Below, piece after piece: positions 46,401 through 54,812 of a DNA stretch of 64,000 nucleotides. The notes under the pieces are model-generated. The model made no database searches and was not told where the DNA came from. It worked only from the letters and a program-made list of their open reading frames with translations. Made by a program: the position numbers and the translations under genes. Source of the stretch: an uncultured Granulosicoccus sp. (GTDB taxonomy: Bacteria; Pseudomonadota; Gammaproteobacteria; Granulosicoccales; Granulosicoccaceae); assembly GCA_947499955.1 (NCBI GenBank), contig CANMQI010000015.1, positions 97,563 through 161,562 of the forward strand, given 5' to 3'. The first letter of the stretch is position 1; every line of letters begins with the position of its first letter.

Positions 46401-46841
46401 GGTCCAGCAACTGATGCTCGCACGGCGCGTGTCAACTGGGGTGCAAGCGACCCTACTCCTGATCAAATAGATTCTTTCATGTACTTCACTGTCAGGGATC
46501 GACTGGTCAAGGCCAGCCGCGATATCGAGCTTGTTGTTTACATATATGACGATCCGTTGTTACCCGCTGGAACGGATATCAGCCTTCAGTACACAAACGA
46601 TAGGGCAAAGGATGAAAACGATACGACCAATGTTTTTGCCCTCCACCCGGTTGCACACACTCTGAACCAGACCGACAAATGGATTCCACTGGTATGGAAT
46701 ATCACGGATGCTGGATTTCGTTCGTTTCAGCATGGAACTTCCGATTTTCGTGTAATGGCGAACCTGTCTCAGACTACAGCTGCACAAGCCTGGCAAATAT
46801 GCATTGACGAAGTCGCTTTGTCAGATTTCACACCAAGATAG
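43500..46841 (+). CDS. Large secreted zinc metalloprotease
   Basis: 1113 residues; ATG 43500 follows AGAGGAC. The signal peptide is FLLCVFFWLLSPTIGQAQ. An N-terminal beta domain is followed by calcium-type repeats (GDSDNDGLYDAWEL, GVDGDGDGRMD, about 200-225). The catalytic site is HELGHSLGFGHGG (zinc His446, His450, His456; Glu447) with a Met-turn-like SIMSYTW near 475, so a metzincin-type zincin. A later part holds a jelly-roll-like domain with a conserved FDEWPLG start. Its base composition is visibly more AT-rich than neighbouring genes, which suggests transfer. Secreted proteolysis is inferred from these motifs. Confidence 0.85.
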   Translation: MDTLHLLRIHKMNISSDLIHIRAFLLCVFFWLLSPTIGQAQEWDISLILHEAYSISNADGGGSDDDIYMKVVTGKGEVCNFISKRDEHERHITLDPPWICHLGKFSGTDPVVSMQMQLWDYDDFFNGGDDHFDISPNLGARDLMMSFKPASQLLSLSEIPGWEEERCAPGRIRMTGTEGEDHAWVVFSVTASVVGAQGDSDNDGLYDAWELCGVDGDGDGRMDIPLQSLGADPYRRDVFVELDWFIDDDNVGMTDHSHEPWLPSLLNAWNEFDNAPVTNPSQPDGTLSRNGINLHIDVGNLYENYQLDTTSDGVPEFDIGPAGDVHTDAAGRVLIGNLGGGNRVCADLSTEPCTTAAELGEVVNISSAQASTLKSRNFSPTREPVFRYALFGHLNQGWGAASGLTPTGTIDFSVTLGAALPHAGIRGPSGLPVRGLIREHTGTFLHELGHSLGFGHGGNDSINFKPNYQSIMSYTWQMRGVFIDTNGDLVPDPILGVDYDGDGIDDGSRFMYSNDTLPPLDESCLNEPAGISNDMILTRHFCPPTGALPVGAFPGLVQGNGPIDWNCNSSNVDSCVSVNINGDWEDTNANSQPDGGENPIITTITGYNDYRHLRDTRLRGITIEEDERIWGQVEKLNVLPDLQSLVSACESTQRITFDEWPLGTEIDKQYNEQLGIPVLFLSDTQRRPTIIGPADRNSVATQSQPLSLLNRPASSANQIPLVIQFTKPQRYLALHLGRATPGDPNDDMAVMSVFNMTGDLIGEVEQPIQRGGIVGFFGVRTYFPTELISRVELRFEGGAQNEPIHIDDLVLCAREKVVGSVVPTPPAFGDIDVEVIVNAVQVHREPQTEAAFRSPIMGLPFMVDQTTVKTDYSLTGKENSQIILSAPQTFNQLHFIHWEMNDNVVFADNQLDVELTLLRDSTLTAVYGERPPARKAQVNLGTVDVEDGLANTQRGEGGDGENLATVCGPATDARTARVNWGASDPTPDQIDSFMYFTVRDRLVKASRDIELVVYIYDDPLLPAGTDISLQYTNDRAKDENDTTNVFALHPVAHTLNQTDKWIPLVWNITDAGFRSFQHGTSDFRVMANLSQTTAAQAWQICIDEVALSDFTPR

Positions 46842-47179
46842 TTCACAGGAGGAGAATACCTTTGAACGAATCAAGATGTGAGCAACAAACAGGCGTACGG
46901 TACTTGGGCTCGATAATCTGATTTGATATTGATTATCGAGAGAATTCCTCAAGTTCCAGCACGTCTGCTCCATGGCCTTTTGCGGACTGAACGAAAACGT
47001 AGTGACAACAATACACGAACAGTTGGAGCTGACCGATGCTGGCGGTATAGGGTTGGATGCAATCTTGCATTCCCTGTCACATCGAATTTCAAGTTTCAAG
47101 CATTTGCTTGAACGCCGTAGGAATCCTCTCCCTTCAGGGAGGGGAGGATGTCAAACATGAGCCATACAGCAGAACCTCA
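46842..47179. other. 338-base convergent intergenic region with one hairpin
   Basis: Between the metalloprotease and the FnIII protein ends. At 47125-47144 the sequence CCTCTCCC-TTCA-GGGAGGGG forms an eight-pair stem with one G-T pair; it could end transcription from either side, but lacks a T-tract. No gene is supported. Confidence 0.45.
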
Positions 47180-48787
47180 TCACCCAAGCGGAGGCATCAG
47201 CACACACTGTTCCCGCTCAAGGTCTTGCTGCCAATAGGTATTGACCAGCTCGCAGCCATTGACATCCCAGCGACGAATCTCGGAGACCGTAACACCATTC
47301 ACGGTGGAGACCAACTGATAGGTCTCCGGGTCGCCTGTGCCGGCCAGCACTTCGAGCGAGTCGCCGGTGTCGCTGACAATGCGCAAGCGACCGCTGTCGA
47401 ACCAGGGCGCTTCTTCGCCACGACCATCGAATACCGCATCGATGTCGAGTGTCTGCCCATCTGTCCAGCTGGCACTGACCGTGAAGGTGGTATTCAGACG
47501 ATTGAAAGCATGCAGCGCCGTTTCCGGATCGAATCGGTTGAAACGAAGATTCCAGTCACTCACCATCATCTCGTCTTCACCCTGTCTGTAATCGTATTCC
47601 CCGTTTTCTATGCGCAAATAGCGACGCACGTTATAGAGATTGCTGGAACTGATCTGACCTAGCGAGGTGTTGTCCTGGACCAAAGAGGCGGTCATCGTCT
47701 CACGGATATCTCCATGCTCCATGACCAGTGCATCGTACGCCCCGGGATTACCTGTCCAGACATTACCCGCATAATTGAAACCATCGTACACATTGGTGTA
47801 TGTGCCGAATCCGGACACAAACCGATAATCCGGAACCTGGCAATCGTTCATGTTGAAGCCGTGCTTGTAAAAGCCGTGATAAGCGTATTCAACACGGTGC
47901 TCGACGCTGCCACCATCAACGCATTCACGTCGATACAGCGTATCGGAGGAGTAGTAATAATTACTTGTGCCTCCAAGCACCTCTTCTGAAATGAAGTTAC
48001 CTGTTCCAATACTGTTGAGGACGCGCATGGTGTCATGATGCTCGATAAGGCCATTACTGCGCACCAAGTCGGAGAGTTCCTGAAGAAGACCGCCAGCACG
48101 TTCGAGCGATAACAAAGCCTCATCACCAGGCTCGGTGGGATTGCTATTGCCACCTTCGCCGCCTGCCGTGAATACCAACTCGCTCTGCGCGGAACTCGTA
48201 CCGGCCGCATTGCGTGCAGCCAGTGTGACCTGCAACTGGCCCGATCCATCGCGATAGGCCGTCTCGTCACCGATGAAGAAGCTGGTGCCATCGGTGCTGC
48301 CGACAGCCTCACCATTGATCGTCACATCGTACTGGTAAGCCTGTCCCTCGACACGATCCCAGAAGAGCTCGAAAGCCGTCGAGGAATAGCGGCTGCTGCG
48401 AAGACCGGTGGGGGCCGCCAGTGCTGCCGAGTCGAATGGCGGTGCCGCAGAACCGGTATCGATACTCGCACTGACGCTTGATGAGCGCTCCCCAGCACTG
48501 CTGATGGACGTGATGCTGAACACGTTCTCGGTGCCGGGCTGAAGGTCTGCTATGAACAGGCTCAGACCGTCACGGGTGTCGAGCAATTCCCCATTGCGAG
48601 CAATCTCGTAACCGCTCACATAGCCATTGTCGGTGCTGGCGCGATCCCAGAACAGTTCGGCGGCAGTGCGAGAATAAACCGTATAGCGAAGGTTGCCAGG
48701 GGCCGTGGTGTCTGCCAGCGCGCTTGTCGACAGCAAGATGCCGGTGGCAAGAACAACGCCATGCACTACGCGTCCTGTTGCATTCAT
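47180..48787 (-). CDS. Secreted FnIII-domain protein with conserved C-terminal module
   Basis: 535 residues from ATG 48787, where a signal peptide begins (GVVLATGILLSTSALAD); the open frame upstream is not protein-like. Two FnIII-like domains (SRTAAELFWDR; SSTAFELFWDR) cover about 25-215. The C-terminal half has Tyr/Asn-rich segments and ends with the module SGRLRIVSDTGDSLEVLAGTGD, also seen in the proteins at 1499-3244 and 52570-54474. A C-terminal pair of Cys (GCELVN, QCVLMP) may form a disulfide. The function is unknown. Confidence 0.7.
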   Translation of the reverse strand: MNATGRVVHGVVLATGILLSTSALADTTAPGNLRYTVYSRTAAELFWDRASTDNGYVSGYEIARNGELLDTRDGLSLFIADLQPGTENVFSITSISSAGERSSSVSASIDTGSAAPPFDSAALAAPTGLRSSRYSSTAFELFWDRVEGQAYQYDVTINGEAVGSTDGTSFFIGDETAYRDGSGQLQVTLAARNAAGTSSAQSELVFTAGGEGGNSNPTEPGDEALLSLERAGGLLQELSDLVRSNGLIEHHDTMRVLNSIGTGNFISEEVLGGTSNYYYSSDTLYRRECVDGGSVEHRVEYAYHGFYKHGFNMNDCQVPDYRFVSGFGTYTNVYDGFNYAGNVWTGNPGAYDALVMEHGDIRETMTASLVQDNTSLGQISSSNLYNVRRYLRIENGEYDYRQGEDEMMVSDWNLRFNRFDPETALHAFNRLNTTFTVSASWTDGQTLDIDAVFDGRGEEAPWFDSGRLRIVSDTGDSLEVLAGTGDPETYQLVSTVNGVTVSEIRRWDVNGCELVNTYWQQDLEREQCVLMPPLG

Positions 48788-49065
48788 CCTGATACTCTCG
48801 GGTTGAGGTTGGGAGGCTACTGCTGAGGACGATAATAATAGTGCATGAAAATTTTGCTGGCTTGGTAATAGTGGCCACGATGACGAAGCGTCAGTGCTCA
48901 AGCATCTTCGACTATCGTTGAATCGTTGCACGGACGCGATTATGGGCATCCCGCGTGCCACACTGCACCAACGGGGATTGCATGTTATGCGGATGTTATT
49001 CGTCCGTGATAGCTGCGGATGGGCTCCATTCTTCAAGTACCTTGGACAGCAATAATCAAAGAACC

Positions 49066-49701
49066 ATGCGCTCAACAGGCATACTGGCATACGGCTCCCT
49101 GATAGAAGACCCGGGGATTGAACTCACTCCGTTGATAGTCGGCAGAATATTCGATGTGGAAACGCCATTCAACATAGAGTTTGCTCGTTCAAGCCGAACC
49201 CGCGATGGAGCGCCAACGGTGGTTCCTGTCGATGGCTTCGGCGCACCGGTTAACGGCGTGATTCTGGTCCTGGAAGAAGAGGTCAAGATTGAAGTAGCAA
49301 GGGACCTGCTGTGGAGAAGAGAAACGAGAAACGAAGACTCGGACAGGCACTACCGCCAATCGATGCATTGGGCGTCAAACCGAATGGTCGTCGCGGAAGT
49401 CGAGAATTTTCAGAATGTGGATAGCGTCCTGTATACCAGCATAAGTGCCAACATCCCAGACCCCACACCACAGACATTGGCCCGCCTTGCCATCGACAGC
49501 GCCGCGGGACATGCCGGTGCGCTCGGCAAGGATGGCATCAGTTATCTGATCTCGCTGAAAAGACAGAATATTGAAACGCCCTTGATGGCCGACTATGAGG
49601 CCGAGGTTCTGAGAATGCTCGATGCATCGACACTACAGGATGCATTGGCACAAGCACGAACGCTTGCTGCCAATGAACAGACACCCACAACAAGATCTTG
49701 A
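49066..49701 (+). CDS. Gamma-glutamylcyclotransferase-fold protein
   Basis: 211 residues from ATG 49066. The N-terminal GILAYGSLIEDPG is the YGSL motif of the GGCT/AIG2/ChaC fold, which binds the gamma-glutamyl group. The catalytic Glu was not pinned down. Its substrate is unknown. The frame is open upstream to 48955 but the YGSL motif sets the domain start. It lies tail to tail with a glutamine amidotransferase gene, so both may act on gamma-glutamyl compounds, but that is a guess. Confidence 0.7.
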   Translation: MRSTGILAYGSLIEDPGIELTPLIVGRIFDVETPFNIEFARSSRTRDGAPTVVPVDGFGAPVNGVILVLEEEVKIEVARDLLWRRETRNEDSDRHYRQSMHWASNRMVVAEVENFQNVDSVLYTSISANIPDPTPQTLARLAIDSAAGHAGALGKDGISYLISLKRQNIETPLMADYEAEVLRMLDASTLQDALAQARTLAANEQTPTTRS

Positions 49702-49773
49702 ACACTCAAGAGCGCTTCGCTGCGATGATTTATCGAATTACCACGGTCTGATCCACACGAAGGCTTCACAGCA

Positions 49774-50724
49774 TCACAGGTTCAGCTTGCGCACCTTCTT
49801 TGACACTCTTTCGTCTTTCTTTTCAAGAAAGACAATCTCGCCAAACTCGATGTTCAACCACTCATCAGCGTCTTCGGTCAAGGGCTCGGAGGCGAATATG
49901 GCCGAGGTGGCCTGATCGTCCGGGCATACATCAACCTTGTACGAGTCTTCATAGTCCTTGAAATTGCGACCTGTCAGCAGATACATCGGCTCCAGCAGCA
50001 TAGAGAGGGAGTAGTCGTCTGTCCCTGACCCGGACTTTCTCAGCTCCTTCCAATCACCAGCGGGGGCAGTCTCTCCCTCGTGCCCCAAACCGTAGTTGAT
50101 GCCGATGATTCTATCGGGCCTGACCAGCGCAATCTTCAGCTTGGTCAACGCAACCAGATCATTCTTCTTCATCGCCTGGACAATGACCTTCAGCATTTGC
50201 TCGAATGCCGACTGAACGCCCTCATCGCTGTCGTTTTCCATCAGCGACAGTAACAGTACGTACAGGAACTCCGTATCGGTGGTGCCGCGCATCTGCTCGA
50301 GATACTGATTCTTGCAAAGCGGCAGCAGCTCTCTTTGCAGCACCTTCCAGTGAGGCAGGGCGCCATTCTGAGCGATGATCCAGGGCGTCTTCTTGAACGA
50401 GAACGGGTGACAGTTTTCGTCGGCAATGACAGTGACCGAGTTATAGGACGCGGCTCTCACGTGAGCAAGCAGCGTACTGGCCTGAAGACTGGGGATGATT
50501 CCCTTCGCATTATCATCATAGAATGCCGCCATGGGTCGACGGTAAAGCAAAGGCTCTTCTGGCTTGAGCAGGTGTTCACTCCACGCCGCAAACCCCCAGC
50601 CTGCCAGCTGAAGCAGAGGGTGCAGCTCAGGATCCAGACTTTGATTGATAAGGCTGTTATCGGGCCCCAACAACAAGCTTTCTATCGATATTTCCGGCCC
50701 GATGTAAGCAAGAACTCGGCACAT
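49774..50724 (-). CDS. Class II glutamine amidotransferase (YafJ-like)
   Basis: 316 residues from ATG 50724 so that Cys2 is the N-terminal nucleophile (MCRVLAYIG), as class II enzymes require; GGGGA precedes it. Conserved features include LLAHVRAASYNSV, ENCHPFSF and IIAQNGALPHW (with the catalytic Asn-Gly). DTEFLYVLLLS and the rest match the YafJ group. It hydrolyses glutamine to release ammonia for an unknown acceptor; no synthetase domain is attached. Confidence 0.87.
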   Translation of the reverse strand: MCRVLAYIGPEISIESLLLGPDNSLINQSLDPELHPLLQLAGWGFAAWSEHLLKPEEPLLYRRPMAAFYDDNAKGIIPSLQASTLLAHVRAASYNSVTVIADENCHPFSFKKTPWIIAQNGALPHWKVLQRELLPLCKNQYLEQMRGTTDTEFLYVLLLSLMENDSDEGVQSAFEQMLKVIVQAMKKNDLVALTKLKIALVRPDRIIGINYGLGHEGETAPAGDWKELRKSGSGTDDYSLSMLLEPMYLLTGRNFKDYEDSYKVDVCPDDQATSAIFASEPLTEDADEWLNIEFGEIVFLEKKDERVSKKVRKLNL

Positions 50725-51046
50725 GGATTTCCCCAACCTGTGGCATGAATGGAATCTGAATACAGTCGTGTTTGGCACGTATGTCGTCTTACGCTGGCAA
50801 GCATGCCCTCGTTTACCTGTCTCGACCAGCATACTCGACTGCATGCCTTCAGCCGTCAGACTGATTGCCATCGAGACAATAGCGCAGCAAGTGCTTCAGC
50901 CCCTGCAGTTGTCGTATCTACCTGCTGGCAGAAATTGCAGACCATGACCAGGCAACCCAGATGGTTGTCCATGAGATCCGCTTCCTGACAAGCCCCTGCT
51001 GATAAACTCCCGCAGTTCAAAACGAATCTGGTGTCGCTACAAGAGT
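50725..51046. other. 322-base intergenic region, no supported gene
   Basis: Divergent region between the amidotransferase and the MFS pump. A 38-codon frame on the minus strand (50856-50972) has a plausible start and two Cys (VCNFCQQ) but no other support. No repeats or hairpins of note. Confidence 0.35.
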
Positions 51047-52297
51047 TTGATACACCGTATCGACAACACACCGGGAGACAAGACCATCAACACCGCACAG
51101 CCTGTACTGGGACGCAAGGGGACACTCCTTCTATTGATCACCCTGGCAGCAATGCCACCGCTGACCATGGACCTCTACCTCCCCGCCCTGCCGCAAATGG
51201 CTGAGACCTTCTCGACCAGTCGCGCCATGGTCAACCTGACGCTGGGTGCCTATATGGTGGCCTTTGCCACGGGCATGTTGTTCTGGGGCCCTTTGAGTGA
51301 ACGCTCCGGTCGCAGGCCTATCCTGTTCATCGCCCTGGGTTTCTACACCACCGCCAGCCTCCTGTGCACGCTGGCCGACAGTATCAATACCCTCATTGCC
51401 TTCAGGGTATTGCAAGGCTTTGCCGGTGGTGGGGTGACAGTCGTCGGCACCACTATCGTCAAGGATATGTTCGATGGCCGAGAGCGGGAACGGGTCATGG
51501 CCACGGTCATGTCGCTGGTCCTGATTGCACCGATGATCGCACCTGTCCTGGGTGCCTTTCTGCTGAAGATAGCCTCCTGGGAGGCGATGTTCCTGGCCCT
51601 GGCGTTCTTCGGATGCGGCGTCAGCGTACTTGTCGCGCTGTACAAGGAGACATTGCAGGAAAAATCAACCGGCACCCTGCTGCACGCCTGGGGCAGATTG
51701 TTCGTTGTTCTGGCAAACCCCCGGTTCAGTTGCCTGCTGTTCATCTTCTCGCTAGCCCCCATGTGCCTGATGTCCTTCATCGGCATCGCCGCCTACGTCT
51801 ATGTTGACGACTTTGGCATGTCAGAGCAGGCATTCAGCTTCATTTTCGCTGCCAATGCCGCTTGCGCCATGCTCGGACCAACCCTCTATCTTCGGCTTTC
51901 CCAGGTGTTTCCGGTTCGGAATCTCATCCTCGCCAGTTTCACCGTGTTGATCATTGGCGGCATAGCCATGCTGTTCTTCGGACGTCTGTCCCCATGGATA
52001 TTTGCCGCGCTGGCAGCCTGTATGACCGTATCGGTCATCCTCGTGCGTGTACCCGGCGCCAATCTGTTGCTGGAACAGCAATCGCGTGACACCGGGTCAG
52101 CCGCGGCACTCATACAGTTCTGCGCAACGATCGCGGGGGCAACCGGCATACAGATCGTGTCCGCCAATTCGCACGATCTCATTCGCAACTACGGCATTCT
52201 GCTGGTCGTGATCGGCACTGCCTGCACGGTATTGTGGACGTTCGTACAACACCGGGCCTTTGTGACTGACAAGTTGTATCAGCCCTCGCGGGCGTAG
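51047..52297 (+). CDS. MFS drug efflux transporter (Bcr/CflA type)
   Basis: 416 residues, about 12 membrane segments. The start seems to be TTG 51047; no better start codon lies in frame. Diagnostic for Bcr/CflA: MPPLTMDLYLPALPQM, the loop WGPLSERSGRRPIL, and RVLQGFAGGGVTVVGTTIVKD. It likely uses the proton gradient to export drugs or small molecules. It is monocistronic. Confidence 0.9.
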   Translation: MIHRIDNTPGDKTINTAQPVLGRKGTLLLLITLAAMPPLTMDLYLPALPQMAETFSTSRAMVNLTLGAYMVAFATGMLFWGPLSERSGRRPILFIALGFYTTASLLCTLADSINTLIAFRVLQGFAGGGVTVVGTTIVKDMFDGRERERVMATVMSLVLIAPMIAPVLGAFLLKIASWEAMFLALAFFGCGVSVLVALYKETLQEKSTGTLLHAWGRLFVVLANPRFSCLLFIFSLAPMCLMSFIGIAAYVYVDDFGMSEQAFSFIFAANAACAMLGPTLYLRLSQVFPVRNLILASFTVLIIGGIAMLFFGRLSPWIFAALAACMTVSVILVRVPGANLLLEQQSRDTGSAAALIQFCATIAGATGIQIVSANSHDLIRNYGILLVVIGTACTVLWTFVQHRAFVTDKLYQPSRA

Positions 52298-52569
52298 TGG
52301 ATCACTGGCATGGGCTTGCAGCTGTCCATGCGAAGCCGTTCAGTTGTCACCCCTTTCATCAGGAATTGCCGAAGGCCCGAGGCAACCTGCCAAAGCAGCA
52401 CGCCTGCGCTCTTCAAGATGTGTAAACGCACAGGGCAGGCTTTCTTGTCACTTGAACCCATTATTACCGCACCATCTGTAATAAAGCACCTGTCAAGCCC
52501 ACAGGCGATCGGCCTACAATTGCAGGTATGACCTGCATTGCCTGGCAATCTTACCTGGGAGGTTTCGCA

Positions 52570-54474
52570 ATGAATAAACACACCCTTACTCTCTGCACCG
52601 GTATCGCCTGCTTGGCAGGGACCGGGACAGTCGCCGCCAATGACATTTTTCAGCTACTGGTCGAAGACCAGACCATGACCTGGGGCGCAGACACCTTCGG
52701 CTACATACAGGTTCAGGACGCCGGCACGTGGCAAACCCTGTGCGAATCTTCCGTCTATACCTTGCAGGACACACCATCCGGCAACCGGGACGGCACAGCG
52801 TGCTCAGTCACTCCCGGCACCTACAATGTCATCAATCACACGACTCGGCAGCGCATCGAGGGCGTCACTGTCGGGGAGCTTGACGGCATCTATACCGCGC
52901 CCATGGTCGAAATCATCGATGGCAGCTGGGTAGTGTATGACCCCTATCAGGTTATCCAGGCCAACACGATCTACAGCCAATTGAACGCCGTCCCCCTGCC
53001 CGCCCAGCTCACCGTTCAGGTGTATTCCAGCACCGCCGCCGAGCTTTTCTGGGATCGCGCCGACATACCCGGATTGCTGTACGACATCTATCAGGCAGAC
53101 CAGCTGGCAGGCACGACGAACGGCACCAGCTACTTTCTGAGCGGCTTGCCGTCCGGTGAAAACCTGGAATTCTCCGTGCTTGCTCGCGACTCATCTGGCA
53201 GACAGTCCACTGCCAGCACCCTGTTCTTTCAGACGCCGGGCGACGGCACGAACGGCAATACTCAGTTGAGCACGCCTACCGGACTGCGCGCCTCCGTGTA
53301 CTCATCGAACACGCTGGAGCTGTTCTGGAATCGCCAAGGGCCGGGACAACAATTCGAGGTCTACAACGCTGATGATGCGCTGTTGACCCTGACCGACGGC
53401 ACCAGCTACTTTGCCAGCAACCTCCCTGACATGAACGAGCATCGGTTCTCCGTTCGAGCCGTCGATGATGCCGGCAACCGCTCCGAGGCCGCATCCATCG
53501 CTGTCTCCACGGATACCCCTGCTTCGCCGTCTGCCATCACGTTGGAGAATGCCGAGAGCCTGCTCAAGACCGTGGTCGACATTGCCAATCGAGAACCCTT
53601 CGATCAGGCTGCCAAGCTGATGTCTCCCGGCGTGCAATCCGTGCTGCAATCCGCCTACGGCTTTTTCGCTGAAGACGAACCCCTGGATAACGGACTGACC
53701 TTGATAGAAGGCACGGCTGGCGGTACCTCGTCGGAAGGTTTCGGCGGATTGAACGGCGGCGAGTATGTCTGCAATGCCGGTGGCAGTGCAGAAGCCTTGT
53801 CCGTCTTTGGCGGGGAAAACAGTCAGGGATACATGATCCGTCTGGATGAGTGCGTACTGCCGACAGGCACATACAGCGGTACGGCCACCCATTATTCAGG
53901 CGGGCGCTCAGGGTACTTTGGCAGCAACTACGAAAACATCGAAGTATCACCGACTGACGATACCCTCACCTACCGATACACGGGCTCCTACAACGAAACC
54001 TACAATCGGTATCAGGGTAATGGCACAGACACATTGATGGCCAGCTTCTACTCGGCTGAATCATCCGATGACGTCTCGGTCATGGAGATCACCGAGTTCG
54101 AGTCGGTGTTCGACCGACAGCTCAAGCAGGAGCTGGGCTCATTTCTCGATATTCTCTACGCAGACATCAACGCTTCGATTTCCTTCACGGCACGGATCCC
54201 CAGCCTCTCCGCCAGCCCCCTGAGTGTCAGCATTGAGCTGGCTTACAGCCCTGACCCCGATGTCGCCAATCCCGTGGGTCTGTGGAACTCAGGCTATCTG
54301 TCCGTCACGGCCGCTGATGGTAGCGCTCTGCTGGCAGCGCTTGACGATACCGATGGCGATTCCACCTTCGAAAGCGTCGTCATCTCTGTTGGTGACGATC
54401 AGATAAGCCGGGCAGTGAATGAGGGCTATCTGGTGTCCTGTCGACAGGAATCATTCGAAGAATGCAGTCCCTGA
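52570..54474 (+). CDS. Secreted protein with Cys module, two FnIII domains, conserved C-module
   Basis: 634 residues; ATG 52570 follows GGGAGG. Signal peptide (LTLCTGIACLAGTGTVAAN). Residues about 28-100 resemble one B-type module of the repeat protein at 3268-4986 (YIQVQDAGTW...YNVINHT). Two FnIII-like domains follow (SSTAAELFWDRAD; SSNTLELFWNRQ). The C-terminal third holds a Tyr/Gly-rich region and the module SGYLSVTAADGSALLAALDDTDGD, shared with proteins at 1499-3244 and 47180-48787. It is not assignable to a known family and links three unfamiliar exported genes through shared modules. Confidence 0.72.
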   Translation: MNKHTLTLCTGIACLAGTGTVAANDIFQLLVEDQTMTWGADTFGYIQVQDAGTWQTLCESSVYTLQDTPSGNRDGTACSVTPGTYNVINHTTRQRIEGVTVGELDGIYTAPMVEIIDGSWVVYDPYQVIQANTIYSQLNAVPLPAQLTVQVYSSTAAELFWDRADIPGLLYDIYQADQLAGTTNGTSYFLSGLPSGENLEFSVLARDSSGRQSTASTLFFQTPGDGTNGNTQLSTPTGLRASVYSSNTLELFWNRQGPGQQFEVYNADDALLTLTDGTSYFASNLPDMNEHRFSVRAVDDAGNRSEAASIAVSTDTPASPSAITLENAESLLKTVVDIANREPFDQAAKLMSPGVQSVLQSAYGFFAEDEPLDNGLTLIEGTAGGTSSEGFGGLNGGEYVCNAGGSAEALSVFGGENSQGYMIRLDECVLPTGTYSGTATHYSGGRSGYFGSNYENIEVSPTDDTLTYRYTGSYNETYNRYQGNGTDTLMASFYSAESSDDVSVMEITEFESVFDRQLKQELGSFLDILYADINASISFTARIPSLSASPLSVSIELAYSPDPDVANPVGLWNSGYLSVTAADGSALLAALDDTDGDSTFESVVISVGDDQISRAVNEGYLVSCRQESFEECSP

Positions 54475-54488
54475 GCTGATGGTGGTGA

Positions 54489-54514
54489 ACCCGGGCCAGA
54501 GACAAGGCCCGGGT
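54489..54514 (+). terminator. GC-rich hairpin after secreted protein gene
   Basis: ACCCGGGCC-N8-GGCCCGGGT, nine-base perfect arms, 14 bases after the stop at 54474. There is no T-tract. It is likely the end signal of the plus-strand gene. Confidence 0.6.
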
Positions 54515-54539
54515 GAACCGAAAACGGCAATACCGGAGT

Positions 54540-54562
54540 GCGGGCCGACTGATTCGGCCCGC
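54540..54562 (-). terminator. GC-rich hairpin after the bL31 gene
   Basis: GCGGGCCGA-N5-TCGGCCCGC, nine-base perfect arms, 11 bases beyond the stop of the minus-strand bL31 gene. A TTTT run follows about 15 bases downstream on the minus strand. The two adjacent hairpins separate convergent genes. Confidence 0.6.
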
Positions 54563-54573
54563 GCCTCCTACCA

Positions 54574-54780
54574 CTACCTGGCCCCATAACGCTCATTGAA
54601 CGCATCGACTCGACTGCCTGACACTGCGCTTACCACTTTACCGGTATAGGCCGGATGGCAGTTCGAACAGACATCCAGGCTGGCATGGTCCTGCCTTGTG
54701 GATGCAGATGGAATCTCGGTACCGCAATTCGAGCAGGCGAATACGGTGGACGTTATCACGGGGTGTATGTGCTTTTTCAT
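54574..54780 (-). CDS. rpmE: 50S ribosomal protein bL31
   Basis: 68 residues. Starts MKKHIHPVIT and carries the zinc Cys pairs of bL31 (CSNCG; CSNCHPAYTGK). It is a real bL31 but divergent: CHPAYTG replaces the usual CHPFYTG, and the C-terminus (SGSRVDAFNERYG) differs. It is probably a second copy in the genome; this cannot be checked here. It is followed by a minus-strand hairpin. Confidence 0.93.
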   Translation of the reverse strand: MKKHIHPVITSTVFACSNCGTEIPSASTRQDHASLDVCSNCHPAYTGKVVSAVSGSRVDAFNERYGAR

Positions 54781-54812
54781 GACTTCATTCCTGTTGTTGT
54801 ATTGAACCTGAC

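Noticed and set aside
47125..47144. Hairpin as a mobile repeat or insertion end
   Set aside because: Only one copy is visible and there are no terminal repeats or transposase; more likely a simple end-of-gene structure.
50856..50972. 38-codon minus-strand frame with a VCNFCQQ pair
   Set aside because: A plausible ribosome site and start, but too short and without homologous pattern; kept only as a note.
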